Shown one piece after another: positions 9,778 to 20,152 of a DNA stretch of 64,000 nt. How positions within the stretch are numbered: the first letter of the stretch is position 1; each line of letters begins with the position of its first letter. This DNA is from Nothophaeocryptopus gaeumannii. Its lineage: Eukaryota > Ascomycota > Dothideomycetes > Mycosphaerellales > Mycosphaerellaceae. The stretch is from assembly GCA_031771865.1 (NCBI GenBank), contig JASISA010000022.1, positions 2,356,001 to 2,420,000 of the forward strand, read 5' to 3'. The translations under genes and the position numbers were made by a program. The notes below the pieces were generated by a model, which saw only the letters and a list, made by a program, of their open reading frames with translations, was not told where the DNA came from and made no database searches.

Positions 9778-11288
9778 GTGAGCAAACGACAAAGTTGATT
9801 CTCAATGTCTTCATCATCTGAAAGATCAGACTAAGCTGCATGTTCTGAGGAGAGAAGACATCGAACAGCATTAAATTTCTGCCTAAAACCTGTGCACAGA
9901 GTAGACCTGTCGTTCAGCAATGATGCTACAAACAAAATCTGCGTCTCATCGACTGCGACATTTCCTCCCCAATGTGTTTACAATGCCGCTTGAACGTTAA
10001 GCCTCAACCCTTCAACCTCACCAATATTCGCTCTTGGCAGCGAAGAGCCTCCGTATCCGAGACACTTGTCGTTGGGAACACGTGAGATCGCTTCACTACT
10101 TGAGTTGAGCGTCTCAACCCCGCAGGATTCGCAGCTCCCCGCCTTCTTGTCGAATGAAATGCCTTGTCCAAAACACTGGGCGGAAGCCATTCCAGACGTA
10201 GTGAAATTGGACGTCTGTTGAATGTCTCATTGTTCCGTTTCCAGGTCCAAAATAGGACGTTGCTCTGACCGCCTTGTGTCCTCCGAATAGGCCCGATGGT
10301 TCGGAGTACCAGGGTTCACCAAGCTTCAGAATTGATGGGAACGAGCAGGAGCTCTCGGTTGTTGCTCATGAGCCTCACTGCTCGACATGTACACTGCTGC
10401 TGTCTGTTGGGCTGGTCTTCTCCGAGCTCACCAAGCTCTCAAGCATCCTCGAGGGTGTTTTTGAGGATGTCACGTTACAGTTTAAGCCTCTAGAGCTCTC
10501 ATTCGCTCTACCCCCGCTTTCTTGTTTGGATACAGAGGTACAAACATGTATATGACATGGCAGCGGTCAGACGAGTATGTGGGCAGGTCAATAGTAGCAA
10601 CCTGCTCGGCGACAGGAGCAGGAGCAGGTGATTCGAACCTCCTCTCCTCTGACCCAGCACTATCATTTGCTGGGCTGCTTACCGCGGACGCAACAAGAGC
10701 TACACCAGGTGCTGGCAAGCTCTAGAATAGCTTGCTCCATCACCTTCTGAGTCGCACACAGCTCCAAGACCAGTAGTCCTTTCTCCCCAAACGTGACCTC
10801 CTCGCAGCAATAGGTCATCACTTCCCTGTCCGTTCACGCTCGTCAGTCAGCATTCAACAAGTCGATTCTAAGCGATATCTACCACACGTCTGGAGTCCGA
10901 CCCGAGCCAGCAGGAAGAAGTGGTTGGATAGACCAGAGGAGCGAGACTTGTGGGGAATCTCGGCTTTATCGTCAGGCAGTTCTGCCTTAACTCTTCAGCA
11001 TGTGAGTATCGCGACGGGCTGCGAGTGCAATCGGATCCTCTGCTTGTGTTGTCTCGGATTCTAAACGCCAATGTTGCTTGTGAGCGGATCTGGACGACGG
11101 CACACGCAAGCGATCTCGGTCAGAATGAAGCAATCAGGACTGCGTGTATTGTTGCGGTTTGTTGGGAAATATTAGTCTCTGACTTGGTCGCAGTATCCCG
11201 ATCTTGGACGTTCAAATTTAAGACCTGTCACTCCTGGACGCAACGTGCGGACCCGCAAGTTTAATTGACAAGCCCAGAAGCTTCCATC
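9778..11288. other. Gene-poor 1.5-kb stretch
   Basis: No confident gene. On the minus strand there are protein-like reading frames at 10663-10965 (listed separately) and a 70-codon frame at 9978-10190 containing four Cys (QCFGQG, CESCG, DKCLG); either may be a remnant or chance. The last ~200 bases precede the mitochondrial carrier and should hold its promoter. Confidence 0.4.
10663..10965 (-). pseudogene. Possible unrecognised or decayed gene fragment
   Basis: Two minus-strand segments, 10965-10883 and 10825-10663, join in frame across a 57-nt intron with donor GTAGAT, a TGCTGACTGAC branch-like sequence and acceptor ACAG. The product reads like real protein (...GSGRTPDVWEVMTYC, GEKGLLVLELC, QKVMEQAILELAS, WCSSCC). 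However, it begins just after a stop with no upstream Met I can connect, and it ends at a TGA at 10663. A second GTAAGC...CAG pair just before that stop could continue in frame to 10482, but that intron would be only about 34 nt. I do not recognise a family. It may be a real small gene with a missed first exon, a relic, or coincidence. Confidence 0.25.
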
Positions 11289-12415
11289 ATGTCGTCGATT
11301 ATCGAGGCTGCGAAGCGAAAGACGCAGGATGCTCTTTCGGCGGCCAAAGGCGCTGGAGGAGATGCGCAGGCCGCGGTGCAGAAGGCCTCAGAGAATCCAC
11401 AACAAGCAAAGAAGGACCTGCTGCATAGCCCTATCATGCGCGCGGCCCTTCCTTTTGTCAATGGAGGTGCAGCGGGAATGGTCGCAACAACCTGTAAGTC
11501 AGCGCGATCTGTTCAAGCTGTCATCTTGCTAACGATCAGACAGGCATTCAGCCTATAGACATGATCAAAGTACGCCTGCAACTCGCTGGCGAGGGTGTCA
11601 AGACCGGCCCAAGACCGACGCCGATCACTGTCACACGCGACATCATTGCTGCAGGCAAGGTGATGGATCTCTACACCGGTCTCTCTGCAGGTCTGCTCCG
11701 ACAAGCCGTGTACACGACTGCACGCCTCGGATTCTTCGATACCTTCATGAAAACGCTGAGCACGCGAGCGGAAGAACAAGGTACCAAGATTGGGTTCAAA
11801 GAGCGCGCGGCAGCAGGACTTACAGCCGGTGGTATCGCCGCGTTTGTCGGGAACCCAGCAGACCTGGCGTTGATTCGCATGCAAAGCGACGGGTTGAAGC
11901 CGAAAGCGGAAAGAGCCAACTACAAGGGCGTTGGCGATGCACTGATGAGGATATCCAAGAGTGAAGGCATCGCACGCCTATGGGCAGGCTCGGTCCCGAC
12001 AATCACAAGAGCGATGGCTCTGAACTTCGGCCAGCTGGCATTCTTTTCCGAGGCCAAGTCGCGGCTTAAAGAGACGTCTCTGGGGCCGAGAACACAGACA
12101 CTGACCGCATCTGCTATCGCTGGATTCTTTGCATCGTTCTTCAGCTTGCCATTCGATTTTGTCAAGACCAGACTCCAGAAGCAGCAACGCGGACCAGATG
12201 GCAAACTTCCATACAAGGGCTTCTTTGACTGTTTCCAGAAGGTCATCCGGGAGGAAGGGCCGCTTCGCTTTTACCGTGGATTCTCGACATACTATGTCCG
12301 CATTGCGCCGCATGCGTAAGTCTTCTTCAAGTGAGCGAAAGATGAATCAGCTAACCAATTCTCCAGGATGGTAACGCTCATTGTGGCGGACTATTTGAAC
12401 TTCATCACCAGGTAG
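11289..12415 (+). CDS. Mitochondrial 2-oxoglutarate/malate-type carrier (SLC25)
   Basis: An inner-membrane solute carrier. Exons 11289-11493, 11544-12315 and 12367-12415 give 341 residues. All three carrier signatures are visible: CIQPIDMIKVRLQ, NPADLALIRMQ and LPFDFVKTRLQ, each ending the odd-numbered helix of a repeat. The overall pattern (NGGAAGMVATT, LYTGLSAGLLRQAVYTTARLG, WAGSVPTITRAMALNFGQLA) is closest to the oxoglutarate carrier, which exchanges 2-oxoglutarate for malate. An N-terminal extension of about 55 residues, rich in Ala/Lys/Gln, precedes helix 1. Dicarboxylate-carrier identity is an alternative. The transposon lies 137 bases downstream, so the 3' untranslated region may run into it. 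Confidence 0.88.
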
Positions 12416-12552
12416 TAGACAGCCCGGGCGGATGTAGATGGTGTCGAATAGCGATTATAAATCTTCATCTCTCTTTTCCCGTTCCGATAGCATGGTGATG
12501 GAACGAAGTGTGGTGTATTCTGGTAATGTTCAAATTCCACATTGTTGTGCTA

Positions 12553-12619
12553 ACGTAATCGGTGGGGAAGCTGCGCAGGTGGGGAAGCTGTGCACGGATT
12601 TCCAACCCACTACCTTTCA
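12553..12619. repeat. Left terminal inverted repeat with two internal 17-bp units
   Basis: Matches the reverse complement of 14333-14399 except one base (T here, C there, 59th position). Inside it a 17-bp unit beginning GGTGGGGAAGCTG occurs twice in tandem, ending CGCA then TGCA; such subterminal repeats are usual transposase binding sites. Confidence 0.93.
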
Positions 12620-12640
12620 TCCATCACTACACACTCAAAT

Positions 12641-14335
12641 ATGGCCTGTTTGTCAAAGCAAGCGGCTCAGATTGAAGCCAATGTCCAGGCGGCAATCGCA
12701 GCATATAAAGGAAAGGAATACGACTCCGTTCGCGCCGCTGCTCTTGCCTTCTCTATGCCAGCCTCTACCCTCCGAGCTCGCCTTGCTGGCACTACTTCAC
12801 GATCGCACGCCCACGAACCTGCTCAGATACTTTCAAATGCCGAAGAGCAGACACTAGTGCGATGGATATCGCGACTTTGCCGGACTGGATTTCCAATATC
12901 TCTAAGGTTGCTTACAGAAATGGCTGAGGAAGTCCGCCGGTCCCGCCTTCAGCTCACGCAGTCACTACCCTCTACCTTACGACCAATTGGTGACCAATGG
13001 ACCCAGCGCTTCCGCGCGCGACACCCTGAGATCCAAGGCGTCTGGACACGGCAGATTGAGAGCGTACGACATGCTGCAGTAAATGCCGCTACAGTAAAGA
13101 CGTGGTTTAATGCTGTCGCTGAGCTTCAAATTCAGCATCACTACCCCCCGGACTGCATTTATAACATGGACGAGTCTGGATTTGCTGTCGGCACAAGTCA
13201 GTCATCAAGGGCATTAGTCAATATCCGAGAGCAATCAAGCTGGAAGGTCATTAATGGCCGACAGGAGTGGATAACAGCGATTGAGTGCATTAGTGCTGCT
13301 GGCGTTGCAATTCCACCGCTGGTCATTTTCAAGGCAAAGCACACCAACACGGCCTGGATACCAGCAGACACGCCACTGGACTGGAGGTTCTCAACAAGCA
13401 ACAGCGGTTGGACGTCTGATAGCCATGCATATGAGTGGCTAACCACTGTTTTCGAGCCGTCCACAAAGCCAACCGGCCGGGTACAGCGACGACTTTTGGT
13501 TATGGGCGGCCACGGCAGCCATATTACTGCGAATGTGATTTCGTACTGCATGGAGCATGCGATTGACCTTCTGATCCTGCCGCCGCATACGTCGTACGTG
13601 CTTCAGCCGCTCGATGTGAGCGTGTTCTCGCCACTGAAGCGCGCGCTTGCTGCTGAGACCGACGCAGCTTCACGACTCGACGCAGGCCGTATTGCACGCA
13701 GCGAGTGGACGCGTATGTACATCCGCGCAAGGCAGTCCGCGCTACATTCGTCAAATATCCGCTCTGGCTTCAAAGCGACTGGTCTATGGCCCTTGTCACC
13801 AATCGTGGTGCTTGAGAAGCTACCTACACCGCGGGCTTCTCAGGCTTCAGAGCCGCATAATACGGCAACACCACTCGGTCTCGACCTCTCGCTGCTTCAG
13901 AGTGATCCTCCGGATGGCACAGAGCTACGTGAGGCAAATGCGTTATGTCTTGCTGCCGTTCAGAGCGCTACCGACCTCCCAACGCCAGTTAAGCGCTACA
14001 TCTCTCGACTGACTCAGGCTTCAGAAGCGTTATGCAGTAAGAATGCCACACTTCGTATGGAGCTAACAAAGCAGAGGGAGCTGCTTCAGACCCGGAAGAA
14101 ACGAAATACGGGCAAGCGAGTCGCATTGAAGGGCAAGTTTGTGTTCAGTACCCAAGAAGTGCTGGAGATAGCCCGCGAGGCAGAGAGGGCGACAGCGGAC
14201 AAAACTTCACGCAAGCGGCGCCGCACACAACCTGCAGCTGCAGAAATTGAGGAGCAGGAAGTTAAAGTGCTTGAGAATGTATTTAGCGACTCAGATTCAG
14301 ACTGCATTGTAGTGCGGCCGCGTGGGTCGAATTGA
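12641..14335 (+). CDS. Fot1/pogo transposase with altered second catalytic residue
   Basis: 564 residues from the ATG at 12641; the open frame extends upstream into the inverted repeat but has no ATG there. N-terminal helix-turn-helix (psq-like, residues ~5-50: AIAAYKGKEYDSVRAAALAFSMPASTLRARL) is followed by a CENP-B-type domain (~65-145, with WTQRFRARHPEIQG). The DDE_1 catalytic core shows D177 in NMDESGF and D325 in LQPLDVS, 35 residues after position 289. Residue 289, where the family has the Asp of DGHGSH, is Gly (codon GGC at 13505-13507). Cleavage would be expected to fail. The C-terminus is basic then acidic (KRRRTQ...FSDSDSD). Apart from this substitution there are no stops or frameshifts. 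Confidence 0.92.
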   Translation: MACLSKQAAQIEANVQAAIAAYKGKEYDSVRAAALAFSMPASTLRARLAGTTSRSHAHEPAQILSNAEEQTLVRWISRLCRTGFPISLRLLTEMAEEVRRSRLQLTQSLPSTLRPIGDQWTQRFRARHPEIQGVWTRQIESVRHAAVNAATVKTWFNAVAELQIQHHYPPDCIYNMDESGFAVGTSQSSRALVNIREQSSWKVINGRQEWITAIECISAAGVAIPPLVIFKAKHTNTAWIPADTPLDWRFSTSNSGWTSDSHAYEWLTTVFEPSTKPTGRVQRRLLVMGGHGSHITANVISYCMEHAIDLLILPPHTSYVLQPLDVSVFSPLKRALAAETDAASRLDAGRIARSEWTRMYIRARQSALHSSNIRSGFKATGLWPLSPIVVLEKLPTPRASQASEPHNTATPLGLDLSLLQSDPPDGTELREANALCLAAVQSATDLPTPVKRYISRLTQASEALCSKNATLRMELTKQRELLQTRKKRNTGKRVALKGKFVFSTQEVLEIAREAERATADKTSRKRRRTQPAAAEIEEQEVKVLENVFSDSDSDCIVVRPRGSN

Positions 14336-14399
14336 AAGGTGGTGGGTTGGAAATCCGTGCACAGCTTCCCCACCTGCGCAGCTTCCCCACCGATTACGT
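14333..14399. repeat. Right terminal inverted repeat
   Basis: Inverted copy of the left repeat with the same tandem 17-bp unit; its first three bases are the transposase stop codon. Confidence 0.93.
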
Positions 14400-14573
14400 T
14401 ACGTGGCTTTCCTCTCAAGTGAATCAGAACCGCGCTAGCCCGGTCCGAGCCGAAGTCCGAGCAGGCGCGTCTCTACGCGTGTCTCGTGCATCTCAATCAA
14501 TCAATATTCTGGACTTGACCATCTCGAGACCAAATACCAACGACAAGTCTAGTCACCACCTTCAACAATCGAC

Positions 14574-15953
14574 ATGGCTACGCGTGTAAGACAGCCGATG
14601 GCGACGCCTGGTCCGTCAAGCCGAGCATCAAATGCGACAAGCATGGCGGCTGCGGCGGAAATACCACCATACCAGAAACCTACGTTCGCGCTCAACACCG
14701 CCGGTCAGCGTGCTATGGCGAATCTTCTGCGGCAGCATGATACCAAGAGACTGGGGAAAGGCGTTGAAGATGCTCAGAACGCCTTGACGGAGTCGGCGAC
14801 TGACCTGTTCGATAAGCTGTACAAGCGTCAACAATCAGTCGCGAGCAGCCAGAAGAGGCGTAGGGACAACGGCGAGGACGACAACGAGTTTACCGAGAAT
14901 CTGCAGAGAGATATTGATCAAATGCGTGAAAAGGCGTTGGGCATGGCCGAGCGCATGGAGACTGAGATGCGCCGCCTGATCGACACCACCCAGACCATGC
15001 AGTACATGACCGCAGCTGTTACGGCAGCCGAAAACGATGCCCGCATGAATGCGAGCACGCAAGCTACTGCTCGGTCCACGCGTACGACTCAGCGCTCGAG
15101 GCGCGCTGCTGCCAACGGCGAGGAGGATGATGACGACGAGAATGAGGAATATGCCGACTTCACGCCTACCGATCCGGCCGGCGGCACCCAGCCGCAACGA
15201 GGTGCTACGGAAGTCTTTCTGAAGCATCTGGAAACCAATAAAACACGCTATCAGGGCTACTCGCTGACTGACCGATACGCTCAAAACAACGCCTACCGGG
15301 TGTGGAAACGTTCTGTCCACGACGCTCAGTATCCAGAGGACGAAGTGGAGCTACCGCCAGAAAGCAGATGGTTCAATGCAGATGGAACTGTACCTGCACC
15401 TGGTATTGCAGGAGGAAACGCAGGAGAAGACATCGACGACGATATTGCCATTGAACGATCGAGGACCAGCACCAAGTGTCCACTTACGCTGCGAGAGCTT
15501 CAAGAGCCACTCAAGTCCAAGAAATGTCCCCACGTCTTCGAGAAGGAAGCTATTTATGAGATGATCCAGCGCTCAGCTGGTCGATTCGTACAGTGTCCAG
15601 TGCCAGGTTGCTCCCAGCAACTGACTCGTAACGATCTCGAGGTGGATATCGTGCTCATCAGGAGGATCCAGCGAATCCAGAGAGCGCAGCAGCTTGCGGA
15701 AGAGGAAGGTAGCGACGACGATGCACCTGCTGGCACTCAGCGACACGGACATGTCATTGACGACGACGATGATGATGGCATCGACATCGATGCGATTGAC
15801 AGTGACGAAGAGCCGATTGTGAGGCTCAAGTCAGAGCCTCGTCCGACAGGTGCTAGCGCACCACGGCCATCCCAATCAGCACCACCTCCCTCCCAAGCCA
15901 TCGACTTGGGAGACAGCGATGAAGACGACCATGACGAAGAAATGGAAGACTAG
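14574..15953 (+). CDS. nse2: SMC5/6 complex SUMO ligase Nse2 (Mms21)
   Basis: E3 SUMO ligase subunit of the SMC5/6 DNA-repair complex. 459 residues, no intron seen. The N-terminal half is helical (SMC5-binding in known members; residues ~50-170). The SP-RING starts near residue 302 with KCPLTL, followed by KKCPHVFEK and VQCPVPGCSQ, giving the C-x-H...C-x4-C zinc pattern of Siz/PIAS-type rings. The tail is very acidic (DDDDDDGIDIDAIDSDEEPIVRLK and DLGDSDEDDHDEEMED). The last contains an IDLGDSDED stretch that looks like a SUMO-interaction motif. The start is 172 bases after the transposon end, so the promoter is sandwiched against the insertion. Confidence 0.92.
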   Translation: MATRVRQPMATPGPSSRASNATSMAAAAEIPPYQKPTFALNTAGQRAMANLLRQHDTKRLGKGVEDAQNALTESATDLFDKLYKRQQSVASSQKRRRDNGEDDNEFTENLQRDIDQMREKALGMAERMETEMRRLIDTTQTMQYMTAAVTAAENDARMNASTQATARSTRTTQRSRRAAANGEEDDDDENEEYADFTPTDPAGGTQPQRGATEVFLKHLETNKTRYQGYSLTDRYAQNNAYRVWKRSVHDAQYPEDEVELPPESRWFNADGTVPAPGIAGGNAGEDIDDDIAIERSRTSTKCPLTLRELQEPLKSKKCPHVFEKEAIYEMIQRSAGRFVQCPVPGCSQQLTRNDLEVDIVLIRRIQRIQRAQQLAEEEGSDDDAPAGTQRHGHVIDDDDDDGIDIDAIDSDEEPIVRLKSEPRPTGASAPRPSQSAPPPSQAIDLGDSDEDDHDEEMED

Positions 15954-16033
15954 ACCTCGCGTACGTAACGTGATTGCTAAACAGATCCGCTGCATGCGAC
16001 ATTTTTGCTGTACAAACCCCTTTCGGTCCAGTC

Positions 16034-17637
16034 TTAATACTCCATCGCCTCCTCGAACAATCCCCTCAACTGCTCCCTCTCAGCACTCGTATCCTGCATC
16101 TCCAAATTTGGCGCCAACATCAACACCCTAGCCTGCGGCATCGTCCCCTCAACAAGCGTATCAATATGCTCACTCCTGAAACCCATGGCCTTCAACCCTC
16201 TAGGCTGATCCCCCAATTTCACCAAAAATTCCGCCAAAGCCTCTGACAGAACCTCCCCTGCACTCTCCTTCTTCACATTGCTCACATCAACCCCAAAACA
16301 CTCCGCGGCCGCAAGATGCCGTTCAGGATTACTCGCCCCCGTGAACTTGAATACTGCGGGTGCGGATACGGCGACCGAGACTCCGTGCGGGATAATGGGC
16401 GTGGAGACTGCGTAGCCGGAATGTTGGTAGCCTGGGTTTTGGGAGGAGATGGGGTAGGACATTCCGTGACAGAGATGGACGCCTGCGTTGCCGAAACCAA
16501 CACCGGCAAGGGTTGCTGCGAGGAGCATTTTGGATTGGGCTTCCCAGTCGTCGGGGTCGCGGACGGCGCGGGGGAGGTATTTCACTGTATCGCGGAGGGC
16601 TTGGAGGGAGAAGATGTCGGAGATGGGGTTTGCTCTAGGAGAGAAAATCAGTTGGAGTTGAAGGGTTCGGGGCGACGTGATGAACTTACCCTTGATACGC
16701 TGGACGGTTTATGGGGTTTGTGGGTCGTGGGACTCGTTCGTAGTAGGGGATGGCAGTCCAAGACTCCAAGCTGTGGCAGAGCACATCAAGTCCAGAAGAG
16801 GCGTGGACGGCAGAAGGCATTGTGCGGGTGTTGATAGGATCACAGATTCCAAGAGTCGGCTTGAGGTTACGGTGGGCAATACCCGTCTTCGCCTTCTTCG
16901 AGACCAGATCGAAAATAGCAGTTCCAGTCGTCTCAGACCCCGTACCAGCCGTCGTTGGTACCGCGATCAAAGGCTTCAACTTCGAAGTAATCGGCTTGCC
17001 AGCTCCCAGCGGGGCATTGACGAAGTCCAGAAACTCGGCGTCAGGGAAGGTCGTGTAGAGGTTCATGAGCTTCGCCGTGTCAATGACACTCCCTCCACCA
17101 ACAGCGAGGAAAGCATCAGGCTGGTACGGCTTCGCAAAATCAATCGCCTCCCGAATACTGTAGTCCTTCGGCTCGACCTTGACTTTATCAAAAACCTGAT
17201 ACGCAATCCCCTCCCGTTCAAGACCCTCAGCGACTTGCTTCATAGCATCCAGCTGAAGAACAGTAGAATCCGTCACAACCAGAACTTTCTTCGCCTCGAG
17301 ATTCTTAAAATCCATACCCTACTTTTCGTCAACTGCAATTCTCTAACAAAACTTCGTTTCGGTCTGTGTGTGTGTGACAACGTACAACTTCCTTGGTACA
17401 TCCCGGTCCAAACCGAATACTCGAAGCCGCCATCTCAAATGCATACTCCTTCTGCTGACTCAAGTCCACCGGCGTAGCTAAATTCCTCACCTTCCCAGCG
17501 TACGGATTCCTCTGGTGGCCATGGTGATGATGTCCGGGGTTCGAATGACACGGACACGTGCTGGTACCCGAATTGACAGCGCGGAGCAAGTTGACGGCTT
17601 TCTGGGCTCGAGTCGGAGCTATCCTGATGATGGCCAT
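16034..17637 (-). CDS. Mitochondrial hydroxyacid-oxoacid transhydrogenase (HOT, iron-type ADH)
   Basis: Couples oxidation of 4-hydroxybutyrate to reduction of 2-oxoglutarate in mitochondria. Exons 17637-17386, 17318-16690 and 16634-16034 give 493 residues. The first exon carries a presumed transit peptide and a striking CPCHSNPGHHHHGH segment around residues 28-41. The Fe-ADH fold shows the GGGSVIDTAKLMNLY nucleotide site, PTTAGTGSETT, and the metal-site histidines in LDVLCHSLESW and GVHLCHGMSYP. The downstream part (SNP/ANPISDIFSL, KYLPRAVRDPDD) is typical of HOT rather than bacterial alcohol dehydrogenases. Converges tail to tail with NSE2, 80 bases apart. Confidence 0.93.
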
Positions 17638-17972
17638 TATGAATGTTTTCCTCCGACTTCACAGGCTTCGCAAGTCTCCTAACAAGCAGTAAGAGCAAGT
17701 GACGAGTACATCGTAAGCTTCACAATGGAATGTAGCGTTGGCCTATCCGCCTGGTTAGACCCGCCCAGCCGTGATCGCTTGCGGGGCCCCAATGCGATCG
17801 AGCGAGTGGAAGGTGGACCGAACGAGGCCGATTGCCGACAACCGCGGCTGCAGATATAAGAAAGTCTAAGAGACAATTGCATGCCCTGGTATGAGCATAG
17901 ATAGGGGATGTTATACAGGATTTTAATACTACACATTATTCGTCATTCATCAATTCTATCGGCCGCACATCA
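17638..17972. promoter_or_regulatory. HOT promoter and 3' region of the Zn2Cys6 gene
   Basis: Holds the upstream region of HOT. The ATAAGAAAGTC near 17856 and a GCGGGGCCCC near 17782 are the only composition changes noticed; no site assigned. Confidence 0.3.
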
Positions 17973-20152
17973 TCATGCGACGACGGGCTCTGGAGCCGGA
18001 AACCCAAGATCAAACTCTTGCCAAAATGTATCGTCCAAATAGCTGAATAAGTCCGACGAGAGGAGATCTTCCGGTGGTGTGGGTTGGCCCAAGTCGACTG
18101 GTGCTCGCGACATCTTATCCAGCTCTGGTTGAATGGCGGGTGGTGCCTCGGCGCCTTCTGTGAATTTGGCCTCGTACACTCGCTTCATCCAACCGACTCG
18201 TTGAGCCCATTTCGAGAAAGCCTCGTTATTGACGGGAATTCCATCTGGCGTAGACCTCACCGCATCTTCGAAGCGCGATGCAGCTGTATCAATAACTTCC
18301 GAGAAGTTGAGCTGGTCATTCAATGCCGCAAGATCCCATCCTTCCACCTCGAGAGACGCCAGCTTCGTCAGAACGATGAAGGCATGCGCGAACTGGCCGA
18401 ACACCGAGAATGGGACCAGGAGATACGCCGAAGGAGGTATGGAGAAGTAGACTTCGAGGAATGCCTTGATCGCCGCCACACAGCGGTACAGGTCATCAAG
18501 CACGCTACTCAATGGCTTGTCCTTGTTCTCTTGGAGCTCTACCAACGAAAGCTCCCACATGAGTATTTCCGCAGTAAGATACTCCAGTTGCAGGAACATG
18601 TTGTCAGGTTTGCAAGGATCCAGTTGCCGTAGTCTTTTGATATCTACTTGGTAAGCTTTCGTAAAGACCTTCGCTGGCACGTCCGGAGAGTCGGTTGTGT
18701 GGATGGCTTCGACGACGCGTTGGATTCGTACCATTTGCACCAGGAAGAGGTCGCTGTCGAACTCTCTTGCTTGCTCAACAGCACTCAAACATTCGTCCAT
18801 GTAGCGGGTGAAGGGCATCGCGTCAATCTTCTTGAAGGAGCTGGATAGCATTGACGTGAGGTAGAAGAGGCCTAGAAGCACACGATGTTCGTCGAGAGAC
18901 GGCATTCTGGTTGCCAAGTTGACACCATGGACAGCACGAGTCGAAACAGCCTTGAAGTCGCCACAGTGTTGGGCATGGCGGTCAATAGCCATGTCGATCG
19001 TCATGGCCATCGCTAGATGCAGCAGATTCGTCACTTGTTGACTCCTATGTATTGTCAGCCTACAGCTTCAAGAAACAGCTTCTCCGAACTTACCAGAACA
19101 CATGAGGATGGTACCACGCCACGAAGACAATAATGGCCTGCAAGATATCGATGGACTTCTCATTCTTGATCATGATCCTCTCACTCAGATCTTTGACAAG
19201 CTCTTTGACTAGTACTTGCTGACGAGACAGATCATTGAACAGTGTAACGGTAGTGATCGCTCGAAGCAGGACAGGCCGGGATGTATAGAGATCTCTGGCA
19301 GTGGTCGACTCAGGTACAACGACAAAAGGAAGCCCAGCGGACATGAGCCGTCGCCATCGATCCAGTAGCATTTCGGCCTCGCTCAAAGTAACGGCGCTCG
19401 ATCGACTTTCCATATCAGGGCTGTTTGGGGAAGTCGTTTCGCTGAGGCCTGGATCATGTTGGCACAGGGTATTGAGTACGGCATGCTGACGATCGACATT
19501 GCGTTCCGATGAGACTTGGGATATAGGTGGCGATGGTTGCCCGTAGTCGACTGACGGTCTCACAGCTTGCGTGGGTGTGTTCGACGACAGCTGATTGACA
19601 AGATGTTCGATCTTGCTCTCAAGCTTTTCCAATTGCGCAGCACGGCTAAGATATAGATGTTAGCACACAGAGGTGGGGCGTTACAGCAGGCAGGCTGCCT
19701 GTCACCAGTATTGGCCAGGGCAAGCACAGGGATCGACTGAAGCAAAGGTCTGTGGCGAGTCTCTCTTGCCAGAATAGGAAGTTGAAGCATGTGCCGATCC
19801 AGGAACGGCAGAGCATATACCGCCGCCGTTCGAATGGGAGTGCGCAAAGTTGATGGTATGAAGGCAGGGATTCCGATCGGAGGGGAACATAGAGCTCGAG
19901 AGGCTTACGTTGTCTTCATGGGTTTCCGGCGCTTCAAAACAGGCTCTTTCGAGAAGCAATCTTTCTTCAACCGAGCACACCTACATCGATAGCGATCAGT
20001 ACATTGCCAGACACATCGAAATGGTTCGCCTACCTCTCACAAACCTCCTCCCCAATTCTCCGTACACATTTCGCCTTAGCCTTGGAGCAAGTCGTACAAG
20101 ACCTTACCGCCACTCTCGGTACATCTGCTCCCTCCAGGGTAGTTGTCGCCAT
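17973..20152 (-). CDS. Zn2Cys6 fungal transcription factor
   Basis: Gal4-type regulator of 604 residues. Exons 20152-20034, 19980-19909, 19645-19094 and 19044-17973, all phase-consistent. The zinc cluster C-x2-C-x6-C-x8-C-x2-C-x6-C occupies residues 19-48 (SCTTCSKAKAKC ... VCERCARLKKDC) and is split by the first intron inside it. A short linker and coiled coil (RAAQLEKLESKIEHLV) follow, the usual dimerisation element. Residues ~120-520 form the middle homology region (fungal-specific TF domain), including SERIMIKNEKSIDILQAIIV and WYHPHVFWSQQ. The C-terminal 45 residues are acidic and aromatic (SSDLFSYLDDTFWQEFDLGF), looking like an activation domain. Targets are unknown; no biosynthetic cluster surrounds it. 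Confidence 0.92.

Larger units (their letters stand above)
12553..14399 (+). mobile_element. Complete Fot1/pogo-type (Tc1/mariner) DNA transposon
   Basis: A 1,847-bp element bounded by 67-bp terminal inverted repeats and flanked by a TA at 12551-12552 and 14400-14401, the target duplication typical of the superfamily. It contains one intronless transposase gene whose TGA stop forms the first three bases of the right repeat. The ends read ACGTAATCGG...CCGATTACGT. The two repeats differ at one position in 67, so the insertion looks recent. It sits between the convergent-neighbourhood carrier gene and the NSE2 gene, 137 bases after the former and 172 before the latter. There is no sign of massive C-to-T decay (RIP). 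Confidence 0.95.

Noticed and set aside
10630..10650. A GGTTCGAATC-like sequence on the minus strand resembling a tRNA T-loop
   Set aside because: No pairing T-stem of five bases, and no complementary acceptor or D and anticodon arms at the right distance.
12590..12640. Transposase start upstream of 12641
   Set aside because: The open frame there lies inside the inverted repeat and begins with GTG, not ATG.
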